Source of the DNA: Lantana camara
Taxonomy: Eukaryota > Streptophyta > Magnoliopsida > Lamiales > Verbenaceae
Assembly (NCBI GenBank): GCA_037501455.1
Contig: CM074860.1
Location: 53,950,501 to 54,014,500 of the forward strand
DNA: 64,000 nucleotides
Reading direction: 5' to 3'
Shown: positions 48,507-57,623 of the stretch, one piece after another
Numbering within the stretch: position 1 is the first letter of the stretch
Layout of the letters: each line of letters starts with the position of its first letter
Notes under the pieces: generated by a model
What the model saw: only the letters and a program-made list of their open reading frames with translations
Told to the model about the DNA's origin: nothing
Databases searched by the model: none
Position numbers and translations under genes: made by a program

Positions 48507-48988
48507 TGTAACAGCCCGAAAACCCGCCTGTCGATATTGTCCGCTTTGGTGGGCTAAGCGACACCACCCTCACGGTTTTGTTTCTCCCACTGGAATTTAA
48601 GCCCGAAGGCGCCCAGCCAGGAAAAGGCCTCAACAGTGGGAGGTTTCCAGCCACTTATAAAGTGGGCTTAGTTCTCCTCCCCAACCGATGTGGGACAAGC
48701 ACTTTGAGCTTTACAGTCCACCCCCCCCCATAAGGGCCGAGTGTCCTCGCTAGCACACAGGCCCGGGTCCCGACTCTGATACCATTTGTAACACCCGAAA
48801 ACCCCCATGTCGATATTGTCCGCTTTGTGGGCTAAGTGACACCACCCTCACAGTTTTGTTTCTCCCGTTGGAATTTAAGCCCGAAGGTACCCAGCCAGGA
48901 AAAGGCCTCTACAGTGGGAGGTTTCCACCCACTTATAAAGTGGGCTTAGTTCTCCTCCCCAACCGGGAGAAGCACTTTGAGCTTTACA
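48507..48988 (-). mobile_element. TRIM (482 bp, minus) with target duplication CAAAT
   Basis: Two short LTRs (48507-48715, 209 bp, and 48787-48988, 202 bp) start TGTAAAGC and end TGTTACA on the minus strand and flank 71 bp. The internal part holds a PBS (TGGTATCAGAGTCG, minus, 48772-48785) next to the right LTR and a purine tract (CATTATGGG-type G run, about 48719-48730) next to the left LTR. CAAAT repeats at 48502-48506 and 48989-48993. It has no coding capacity, as is normal for TRIMs. A TATA-like CTTTATAAGTGG lies in each LTR. The element is structurally complete. Confidence 0.93.
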
Positions 48989-49364
48989 CAAATGGTATCC
49001 GATCCCTTCGAATTTGATTTTAAGACTGTAAGGCGACCAATTGGTTTTAGAAAATTAAAAGGTTAATCCATTCAGTCTGAGTCATCGAAACGAACTCAAT
49101 GATAAAGTTGGAATTCGAGTCTGAATTCCCGAGCTCAAGGTAGCCACGAACGACCCAAAACATCCTAATTATAATTAGGTCCCTAACTTGCAAATATTGG
49201 ACAATTGAGCCAAATTACAATTTAATAAAATTCTAAGCCGCACGTAATTAAAATAAATTACACATTGATAAGTATAGCATGTGACATCATATAAATCACA
49301 AAATTACTAAATTAAACTCTCTCATGACGTCGTACCTGGCTTGCCGGAAAAATGGGGTGTGACA

Positions 49365-50079
49365 ACCTCTCCCCTTTAAGAAGGACCTGTCCTCAGGTCC
49401 ACTGCCTCGAGTTCTGGACTCTAAGCAAAACCTCTCTGTGTTCATCCCACGCGGGGTTCGCGACATCCCAACAGGAATTAGTTTGGAAAGGGACTTCAAG
49501 CGAGAAAGGGCATCAACGAACTCTACAAGCTACTCATGAACTTGATCCAACCATGAGTAGTCCGATAGGAAGGTCTAAAACAAGATTCAACTACCACCAT
49601 TTGAATCCATCCTAACCATCCCACAACTTGGTATCACAAGTGGAGCAGTTAACAAACTTCCACCACTCGTTCTCCAGCCCCAAACGGGTCTTCTATCACC
49701 ACATCAACTTCATGGTTTGAAGTTGGTTTCTTGAACAACCACTAGCTTCTAAACACAGTCTCTGAAGACCTGTTGCAAAGTCCGTTGCATGGCACGACCC
49801 TCATCTCACCGGATAGCTAAGGCACTTGTTCACTCCAAAAGCAGTTAACAAGTAAACACATACAACAGAGATTAAAGGAAATGTATGATGCACGTGATAT
49901 GTATGTTTGGATGTACTGTTCACCATGATTTTGTAAAGCTTCCATTGTAGTGATCCGATTGACATACAATCCTTGGTTGACGATTCCTCTAACCCTAGTG
50001 TCATGCCTTGAAATCCTTGATTTATTCGCTACTTCAATGACCACCCGGTCTCCATTCCACGATTGATCTTCTTATCCTT
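49365..50079 (-). repeat. 3' end of the E2 element internal region, truncated
   Basis: It starts, reading minus, at an unclear breakpoint near 50080 and ends in a purine-rich tract before LTR E2. It contains a dyad GGACCTG-TCCT-CAGGTCC (about 49383-49400). No protein domain is recognisable. Confidence 0.55.
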
Positions 50080-51024
50080 TCTAACACGAAATCATGTATT
50101 AAATGGATTCCAATGTATACGAAATCAATATGAATTCCAATGTATATGAAATCATGTATTAAATGAATTATGAAATATATTGATGCTTTGATTTGAAATT
50201 TGAATTTCGATATGTCGTATTTGAGCTATTTGTCTAACTTGAAGGGGGTGTTAGTGTAATTTTGAATATTATGGAATTGCATGACTTGAATTATTTAATC
50301 CTTGTTATTTTAAAAATGAATATGCTAATTTTGACTAAGTAAAATCGAATTAGTATGTCTTGGATGATTTAATTTGGAACTTTGTAATTTAGGTTTAATT
50401 ACTTAGTTTAATATGAACCTATTATGTGATATATGAATTGTATGAAACTTACATGATTAAATTAGAAACTTTTGCATGTAAGAAATAAGTTATTCGTAAA
50501 AATATGAATTGGTTATGTGATGAATGAATTGATATGAAATAATGAGATTTGCATTGCCTTTCAATTTCTTTTATTTGTATTAATTATGCACGTGAATATG
50601 TCCTAATGTTTAATATGATTTCATTAGACTATATAATGTTTTCTTTTGCATGTAATTGATATGAATTTGAACCCTACTTTTCGGATTGCATTTCATAAGT
50701 GCTGAGCATTACCGTGCATCTCTGTGTGGTTGTCTGAGTCTGAGTCTGAGCCCTGTGTTGTGTTTCGTGTGCTTAGTTGGTACAGGTGCACCCGAGGTGG
50801 TGACATGTGAGTCGTGCAGGTTCCGGGGTGGACCATTTGCTTTGGGTTTGGCTTTGTTTGGTACCAGGTGAGGTTAGGTTATAGTTATACCCTAATGAAA
50901 TGTGCTCGTACATGTGTATGTGATTATAAGCCTTAAGTAAATACGTGTGAATTATGAATATGTATGACTATGTTTATGTTTGAAATACGATACGCTTTGT
51001 ATGCACCTATGTTTGTGTGTTTGT

Positions 51025-51240
51025 ATGATACGTACGTATGTGTGTTGTTATGATACGTATGTATGTGTGTTTATATGATACGTATGTATGTGTGTTTGTA
51101 TGATACGTATATATGTGTGTTTGTATGATATGTATGTATATGTGCATGTATGATACGTACGTCCGCGTGTATGTATGATACGTATGTATGTGTGTATGTA
51201 TAATATGTATGTCTGTGTGTATGTATGAGTTGTACATATG
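51025..51240 (+). repeat. 25-bp tandem repeat, about 9 copies
   Basis: ATGATACGTATGTATGTGTG-type units recur with ATGATA (or ATAATA, ATGAGT) at 51025, 51050, 51075, 51100, 51125, 51150, 51175, 51200 and 51225, an exact 25-bp period. On the minus strand this makes a YHTY/HTYI-rich frame that is an artefact. Confidence 0.9.
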
Positions 51241-51348
51241 ATACTATTGTGATTACGAGTATGGATTCGAACGAGGTATGTTTTGAATAAGGTAAGATAC
51301 TGATTCTGATTCTGATTCTGGTTCTAAATATGTCTGGGTGTGTGTGGT

Positions 51349-51445
51349 GTTCTGAATCCAGGATGGCTCATTTTAGGTCGACGGATGTGTGCATGTGTTC
51401 TGAATCCGGGATGGCTCATTTTAGGTCGACGGATGGTGTGTGTGT
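51349..51445 (+). repeat. 48-bp direct duplication in LTR D
   Basis: GTTCTGAATCC-GGATGGCTCATTTTAGG occurs twice, 48 bp apart, with one base different. Confidence 0.85.
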
Positions 51446-51646
51446 TATGTTTGATTTCCGTGATGTTAGTTTGTTAAGAAACAGTTTGTGAAACGAGAGT
51501 GGATTCTTAATTAATAAAATTTGGTTGTTTTGGCCTTCGGCCTAACTCTTTTATTCCCTATATCTAGTATCATGTGTGAAAATATTCTAGAGTGTAAAAA
51601 CCACACCCCGGTTCATGAACTCCCATCTATGATATGTGTTGTGCTC

Positions 51647-51698
51647 TGTATATACGTATACCTGTGCGTGTGTAGCCCCTCACTCAGTCTTTGGACTG
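51647..51698 (+). promoter_or_regulatory. LTR D core promoter and R-start hairpin
   Basis: GTATATACGTATA (from 51648) is followed by TGTAGCCCCTCACT and CAGTC-TTTG-GACTG (51685-51698), then ACCCCTCC, identical to LTR C. Confidence 0.6.
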
Positions 51699-52233
51699 AC
51701 CCCTCCCTCTTTATGTTTTTTTAGTGTGCAGGTTTGGCTTTGGTTTTCGTTAGAGCTAGGCGGTTGAGTCGAGTCTTTTGTCTTGTTTGAGTTGACTCGA
51801 TCTTTGTACTTGTACATGTTTTGCATTCGTTTGAGTTAGATTTAAGTTGTTTAATGTGTAAGTTTAATTTATTTGCTATGTTATGTCATTATGAGCAGAT
51901 TTATGATTTTGCCTCGAATGTATGATTTTTCGGGATAGGTTTCTAGGGCGAGTTGAACCCGTTTTGTTGTATGATTAATCGGGACAGGATAGGACAGGTT
52001 TCATTGTTTAGTTGAACCCGTTTAGGTGATGTTGATTTACATTCTGGAACGTATTGAATATGCTTATTGTTTGAAGTTTTTGAAAGTTCATATTTTTGTA
52101 TCGCTTCCGTATTCAGGTTTTGCATATTTTCACTTTTACAGGGTTTAGGTACCGCCTAGCTTAGGTTGGATTTTCTTTTGTCACCCGTTCGCTACGACTT
52201 GGTGCCCCACCGCTGGGGGTGCTACATCTAAAG

Positions 52234-52245
52234 TGGTATCAGAGC
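52234..52245 (+). other. Primer binding site (tRNA-iMet) of element D
   Basis: TGGTATCAGAGC lies seven bases after the end of LTR D. Confidence 0.9.
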
Positions 52246-52739
52246 TACCTGGTTCAGAACAGGTGCTTTGGAGTCATGTCATGTCAGTCTAGGTCGTACG
52301 ACATAGGAATATGTGCGTATTGCGTCCGTTTGGCATGAAATTTTGCTTTCTCAGTATGAATTGTACCGAGTTATGTGACTATGTGTGCGTTATGACTATG
52401 ATTGTGCAATATTTTATCAATGTGCTCTTAATTGCTTTTCATTGTTGCACTTATGTGACTTAACTGTTACATTTCATTTGCATCCCTAACCCTCATGCAT
52501 CAACTCTAGTGTTTGAACTGCAGGGCTGCTACATCGACAGTTTAATCACCTTCCATGGCATCATTACAACTTTATGGTAAGATTTCCAACTCCACTGTGT
52601 ATGGTACACTAAGCATCCATGGCACGAGCATACATGCATCCTTTAGTTTGATTACTTCCTGTTATTATGTGATATATTTGTCAAGTGTGCTATGCGTTGA
52701 TTGTTGTGATTTCCTGATTCTGCTTATGTGTTTGAGTGA

Positions 52740-53172
52740 AAGGGAGATTTGATTCTCTCTGTTTACGTACTAGGGGGATGTTCATTCTTCCTATTTGTGT
52801 GTTAGAGAGATGCTGGATTCTCTCTATATTGCCTGATAGAAAGATGTTGGATTCTTACTGAGTTTTGTGCACGAGAGATGTTGGATTCTCTTGTACTTAG
52901 GTATTCGAGGGATGTTGGATTCTCTGGAATTTAGGGGTTTGAGAGATGCTGGATTTTCTCAAACTAGAATATCTGGGAGATGTGGAATCTGTCAGACTTA
53001 GGTCCAGAGACGGGGTTCTCTCAATTCTGTGTTTGGGAGATGGGGTTCTCTCAATTCTATGCTTGGGAGACGGGGTTCTCTCAATTCTGTGCTTGAGAGA
53101 CGAGGTTCTCTCTTTTGGTGTGTCGGGAGACGGGGCTCTCTCACTTACGTGTTGAGAGATGAGATTCTCTCT
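52740..53172 (+). repeat. Tandem hairpin array, about 14 units, 30-34 bp spacing
   Basis: Units pair a purine arm (GAGAGA) with a pyrimidine arm (TCTCTC) around YGGGGT or TGYTGGAT. The left half (52740-52994) uses the TGYTGGAT form with looser spacing. In the right half units start at 53005, 53035, 53065, 53095 and 53125, an exact 30-bp period, then about 53154. Arms such as AGAGAGA/TCTCTCT (52804-52825) show paired changes. Because 30 bp is ten codons, one frame (52946-53155) shows a repeated LGDGVLSILC peptide. I take this as a by-product. Confidence 0.88.
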
Positions 53173-53392
53173 TGTTTGTCGCAGTTACGTTGTGTGTGGC
53201 CTGACGACAGTTTGCTAGCGACGAGGACGCGACTGTATCGAGCTTTGGGTGCGGTGGTCTAATAGGGATCGTACGAGTTTCAAGTGACCGACGATCAAGT
53301 GTTCAAACAAACCTCAGTGACAACGAAACGCTATGAAAGGAGTTGACGCAAATAATAGGAGTAACATCCTAAGGAGTTTCTAGTTTGCCGAG

Positions 53393-53413
53393 ATCAGAGT
53401 GGCGCAGTGGAAG
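53393..53413 (+). other. tRNA-iMet 5'-half-like segment in element D
   Basis: ATCAGAGTGGCGCAGTGGAAG matches the first 21 nt of plant initiator tRNA-Met (from memory) with one change. The A-box-type TGGCGCAGTGG is at 53400-53410. A loose B-box-like GTTCAAGATCC lies at 53440-53450, about tRNA distance away. It is located 67 bp upstream of the purine tract, as at 1479-1504. Confidence 0.7.
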
Positions 53414-53493
53414 AGCGAAACGGAGTTCGTTTCAGAGTCGTTCAAGATCCGACTTCCGGACCTGAGGACAACTCCTTTTGAAGGAGGGGAGTT

Positions 53494-53832
53494 TGTAACA
53501 TCCCACTCGTCCGACGTATAAGGTACGCCACGTTTCAACTTTATTATGTGTTCAATTATGTGATCTTGTGTTTTGCGTGACCCTATTTTGAACTCTTTTA
53601 GAGTTTAGGGGCCTGTTTCTAATTTTTTCCTTTTAGGGGTTTTTCGGTCGTTTCTCGTTCGATCGAGTTTTCGACCTCTTCGAACCCTCTAACGCATTCG
53701 GGGTATCAAAACGAGTCCGTAGACTTTAAGTTTGCCCAATTTTGACTTCGTTAACCCCTTCTTCCGTTCGTTTTTATCCGCGAGAACCGGGATAAATACC
53801 CGAATTCTCGTAATTCGTGCCATACTCCAGTC
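53494..53832 (+). repeat. Start of the 3' LTR of element D, cut by copia 2
   Basis: TGTAACATCCCACTCGTCCG follows the purine tract. It matches the start of LTR C (6884-7160) over the visible part, including GGTACGCCACGTTTCAAC and GGGGTTTTTCGGTC. The rest lies beyond copia 2, outside the window. Confidence 0.85.
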
Positions 53833-54202
53833 TGTTGGAAAACAGGAATCAGAAAGCAGCGGAAATTTAAAAATTTTCCGACAAAAGGATCTTGGACGCG
53901 CAATCGTGTATCCAATTTCATAGGGATTAGAAACTTACTTTCTTAATTAACTTTCTTGAAGCGTTTCAAGCCACCCAAGAACGCTCTTCTCGCGGCTTGA
54001 TCCCCTCTCCTTGGTAAACCTCGAATCTTCAAAACTTCTAACTTGAAGCTCTCTAGAGATAGTCCACCAACTTGACTACAATCTAACTAGTAAGGATTCT
54101 AGTTCTCTAGTTAGTGTTCAGGCTTAACCTAGGGTTTAATTTATCTTGGAGAAAGGATGGTGTTCAACACATGAACCAAAAGAATTGCCAATTACTCTCT
54201 AA

Positions 54203-54220
54203 GGGGAGCTCGAGCTCCCC
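54203..54220 (-). promoter_or_regulatory. 18-bp perfect palindrome next to the copia 2 TATA box
   Basis: GGGGAGCTCGAGCTCCCC lies directly downstream of the TATA box (54221-54229) in the transcription direction, close to where RNA would start. It is also perfect at 62266-62283. Copia 1 has the imperfect form at the same site. Confidence 0.8.
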
Positions 54221-54569
54221 TATATATAGGAAAGGCGAGGGGCGGCTGATCCTAGTCCTTATAGACTAAGGATTTGGTCCCTCTCTCCTATTGCTTGATC
54301 ATCAAGTAATTTCCAACTTTGACTTTGAATTCTAATTCAAATCAACTTTTAAGAGAGCTAAAAATATCCAAACTATTTTTGATAATTTTATACTTTATTT
54401 ATTTAAAATAAATAACTTATTTTATCTAATTAATTAATTCGTAATTAATTAACTAGATTATTTTTCTCCAAAATAAGACTTTCTTTTTAATTCAAAATTA
54501 AACCAAAGTCTATTAAATAATTAATCACATTAATTATTTAACACATAAATAAATATACACATATATTTA

Positions 54570-54640
54570 CACACGTGTGAGACACGTGGCACAAGGACAC
54601 GTGTCACTCACGTGAGCCGCACGTGTGGTTCACACGTGTG
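54570..54640 (-). promoter_or_regulatory. Phased G-box/ABRE palindromes in the copia 2 3' LTR (6 units)
   Basis: Palindromes start at 54570, 54581 (GACACGTGGC, a classical ABRE form), 54596, 54607 (CTCACGTGAG), 54618 and 54631, spaced 11, 15, 11, 11 and 13 bp. Confidence 0.75.
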
Positions 54641-55780
54641 GAACCCTCTTGGCCCGATTAACTCGTTTAATCATTTTAAAGCCTCAACTCATGTAACCAA
54701 GTTGTTGTGTATGACCCTCTAGGTTCTCAATTCGTAGTGACCCTAATTAATTAATTCAGTAATTAATTAATCAGTCCACAGATTAAACGACCATAGTCTA
54801 GCAACAGGTGTTTAACCCCTAGCTGAATTGGAATGTTCGGATTCGACAGAACCTTTAAGTCCTTGATTCATTGTGAGATACAATCCTCCTACGTACTATC
54901 TCTAAACCATGATAGGGTAAGGGAATAATCAGAACCCTAATAATCCGGTCTTAAAGCAAAGTGCATTTCATATCCATTTGATCTCAATCCAAGAAACGCT
55001 TTTCTTGATGTCTTGATCTACTGCCTTGGCCAAGGACTCCATATGGCATATGAATGACTTACACAATAAGAGATCACCTTGCAAATGCAAGTGTAGGTCC
55101 TTTCTTGATTCTCATTCACTTTCATGAATCACTTGTGCAGCCCCAGCATAAGCCTTGAATCAGTTGTCTAAGACGACACCCTTTAAAGCTTATACCTAAG
55201 ACTACAAAGTTAACTCATATAGTGACATGGAACCTCAAGTCTAAGGATCAATTAATCACATCAATGACTCATGAGATATTTCCTAATCTGGAAGTTTCCA
55301 TTTCATGAAATAGAAACTTCCTTTCCCATTTAGGAATGTTCTCACACGGGGCACCTCGGTGAACTTACTTATTGAAGTAAGCACCCTCATGTATCACGCA
55401 CGTATCAACTATACACTTTGCACCTCCATGAAACAAGATGGTCCTTCTTAAGGGCGTGATCCTACAAGCAAGCCTTAGAGGAGTCAGGTTGACACTCCTA
55501 CTGTTGGTAGGACTCATCGGGTTGGAGTATTTTACAAATCATGACTTATGTGATATAGGGCTCGTTTCATGAACCATTTCACCTAAATGGTAGAGTCCTA
55601 AAGTCATCAGGATTAGGGGAGTTCTCATACATGTACAGATAAAGTAAACGCATACCAAACAAGAGCATATAAAGAATTGTTGCCTCAATTCGTTATTTCA
55701 TTCAAAGATTGTCTGTGATTACAATAAGGAAAAGCACAAAGCGGATTTACAATCGGCTTTTTAGGGAACTATTCCTAACA

Positions 55781-55791
55781 ATCTCCCACTT
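55781..55791 (-). other. Copia 2 polypurine tract
   Basis: The minus strand reads AAGTGGGAGAT before the LTR start, identical to copia 1. Confidence 0.75.
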
Positions 55792-55897
55792 GCCCGTCAA
55801 AGCCATTCTAAAGCTACTCTAAGTCCCATCTTCTGAAGATGATCTTGGAAAGCTTCTCGACTAAGGGGTTTAGTAAGTGGATCTGCCACGTTCTCTG

Positions 55898-56917
55898 CTA
55901 ATGTGACCCTCTCAATTTGCACATCTTCTTTTTGATAATATCACGAATTAGGTGATACTTCCTCATAATGTGCTTGGTCCGTTGGTGAGATCTTAGTTCT
56001 CTTGCTTGAGCAACCGCCCCAGTGTTGTCACAAAACACATTAATGGGGTCTTTCATGCTAGGAACAACATTCACCTCTTGAATGAAGTTTCTAATCCAAA
56101 CACCGTCCTTAGCGGCATCATTTGCAGCTAAGTATTCGGCCTCAGTGGTCGAATCTGCAGTGGTAGTTTGCTTGGAACTCTTCCAACTCACTGCTCCGTC
56201 GTTTAGGCAGAAAATGTATCCTGACATTGACTTAGAATCATCTAAGTCAAATGCAAAGCTTGCATCGCAGTATCCTTCGATAGTAATATCTTTCTGATCT
56301 CCGTAAACTAAGAATAAGTCTTTAGCACTTTTCAAGTACTTAAGAATATTCTTCACGGCAGCCCAGTGACCATCTCCAGGGTCAGATTGGAAAGGACTTG
56401 TTACACTAAGTGCATAAGCCACATCCAGTCGAGTACATAACATTGCATACATTATGCTACCTATTGCTGATGCATAAGGTGTATGAGTCATTCTTTCCTT
56501 CTCCAGGTTAGTCTTAGGACACATCTTCTTTGAAAGACATGTTCCTACACTCATAGGAAGGTTCTTAACCTTTGCTGACTCCATATTGAATCTCTTCAAT
56601 ACTTTGTCAATGTACATCGACTGTGATAGTCCTATTAACCTTGTAGATCTATCTCGATAGATTTTAATTCCAAGGATATAGGACGCATCACCAAGATCTT
56701 TCATCTTGAATTGGTTCGATAACCATAACTTAGTCACTTTTATGTCATCCTTCGAATTCCCAATAAGAAGGATGTCATCTACATAAAGTACTGAGAATTG
56801 CACTGAGGTCTCCAATTTCTTTCTATACACACATGATTCATTCGAAATTTGAATGAAGCCAAACGCTTTGACTGATTCATTAAATCGAATGTTCCAATTC
56901 CTAGAAGCCTGTTTCAA
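55898..56917 (-). pseudogene. pol: Copia 2 RT C-terminal half and RNase H
   Basis: A 339-residue frame from KQASRNWN to an early end at about DIIKKKM. It keeps YVDD in VLYVDDILLIG (about residues 48-51) and the RNase H residues in YCDASFA, TTEAEY and CDNTGA. It is displaced from the upstream frame by a 29-bp deletion near 56948. Its own end is premature: a 1-bp deletion near 55925 shifts the last 50 or so residues that copia 1 has. Confidence 0.9.
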
Positions 56918-57110
56918 TCCATAGATTGATCTTTGGAGTTTGCAAACCTATGGGTTGTTCCATATAAATGTCTTTATCAATGTCACCATTGAGAAAGGCA
57001 GTTTTCACATCCATTTGCCATATCTCATAGTCATAATATGCAGCAATGGCAAACACGATCTGAATAGACTTTTGCATTGCAACTGGTGAATAGGTTTCAT
57101 CAAAGTCCAC
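56901..57110 (-). pseudogene. pol: Copia 2 RT central fragment
   Basis: It encodes VDFDETYSPVAMQKS to MEQPIG, including the catalytic MDVKTAF aspartate and LNGDIDKD. It is bounded upstream by a TAA (57120-57122) and then reads out of frame after the 29-bp deletion. Confidence 0.88.
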
Positions 57111-57119
57111 ACCGGGTCT

Positions 57120-57599
57120 TTAAATGAATCCTTTTGCAACCAGTCTTGCTTTGTAGGCTGCAATACTTCCATTAACTCCAAGCTTTCTCTTAAAGATCCA
57201 TTTGCAACCTATGGGTTTGACCCCATCAGGCAAATCTACCAAGGTCCAAACTTGGTTGGAGTTCATGGAATCCATTTCGGATTTCATGGCTTCTTTCCAC
57301 TGTTCAGAGTCAGAATCTGAAAGTGCCTCCTCATATGTTAAAGGATCATTATCCTTTTGAGAGATTTCATGGAAGAATCCATACCATCTCTCCAGCTGTC
57401 TAGGAGTGCGTTCAGAATGCCTTAGAGGAGGATTTGCGTGTGTATCGAAATTCGTGATTGTTTGTGGTTCGCCAGAAGGGGACGTTTCTTCAGTGGGTGG
57501 TGTGGGATCACTTTGTACTTCTTCTAATTCTATGATCTTGCCTTTCTTTTCTTTAAGGAACGGTTCCTCCAGAAAAGTGGCATTTCTGGAAACAAACAC
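57120..57599 (-). pseudogene. pol: Copia 2 integrase C-terminus and RT start
   Basis: 159 residues from FVSRNATFLEEP (end of the integrase region) through the acidic linker to the RT start VWTLVDLPDGVKPIGCKWIF. It is bounded by TAG at 57624-57626 upstream and TAA at 57120-57122 downstream, in the same frame as 57624-59465. Confidence 0.88.
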
Positions 57600-57623
57600 C
57601 TTTTGCTCAGATTGATTATAGAA

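Larger units (their letters stand above)
16573..49364 (-). repeat. LTR E2 (minus), 3' LTR of a truncated element, split by the family A insertion
   Basis: On the minus strand it starts TGTCACACCCC (49364) and ends GGGTGTCACA (16573). Only 16573-17486 and 47335-49364 belong to it. The rest is the inserted A complex. Removing A and the TRIM leaves about 2.45 kb. A purine tract (AAAGGGGAGAGGT) lies directly upstream on the minus strand (49365-49377), so this is the 3' LTR. A palindrome cluster is at 48250-48373 and a (TA)n tract at 17106-17143. Its insertion into E1 would give a duplication GCATC (16568-16572), but the partner is not visible. Confidence 0.75.
50080..52226 (+). repeat. LTR D, 3' two-thirds
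   Basis: It aligns with LTR C from about 8300 onward (shared GTGTGGTTGTCTGAGT block and GTGCACCCGRGGTGG block) and ends GGGGTGCTACA at 52226, followed by a PBS. The 5' part is missing. It contains a 25-bp tandem array (51025-51240) and a 48-bp duplication (51349-51445) not found in LTR C. Confidence 0.75.
52227..53493 (+). repeat. Short internal region of element D (1.27 kb), no coding domain
   Basis: It runs from the PBS to the purine tract GAAGGAGGGGAG (53480-53491). It contains no gag or pol motif. Its main contents are the hairpin array (52740-53172) and the tRNA-iMet-like segment (53393-53413). An element of this form must use proteins from elsewhere. Confidence 0.75.
53833..55780 (-). 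repeat. Copia 2 3' LTR (1948 bp)
   Basis: On the minus strand it starts TGTTAGGAATAG and ends TTCCAACA. It is more like the copia 2 5' LTR (61896 on) than the copia 1 LTRs. A TATATATAG box is at 54221-54229. Confidence 0.95.

Noticed and set aside
48507..48988. Cassandra-type TRIM with a 5S rRNA-like promoter
   Set aside because: I find no 5S rRNA-like internal promoter sequence in these LTRs. They resemble a different TRIM family.
51007..51237. Histidine/tyrosine/threonine-rich repeat frame on the minus strand
   Set aside because: Translation of the 25-bp tandem repeat.
52946..53155. A 10-residue repeat protein (LGDGVLSILC-type)
   Set aside because: It follows from a 30-bp DNA repeat whose conserved feature is the hairpin. 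The frame is lost in the left half of the array.
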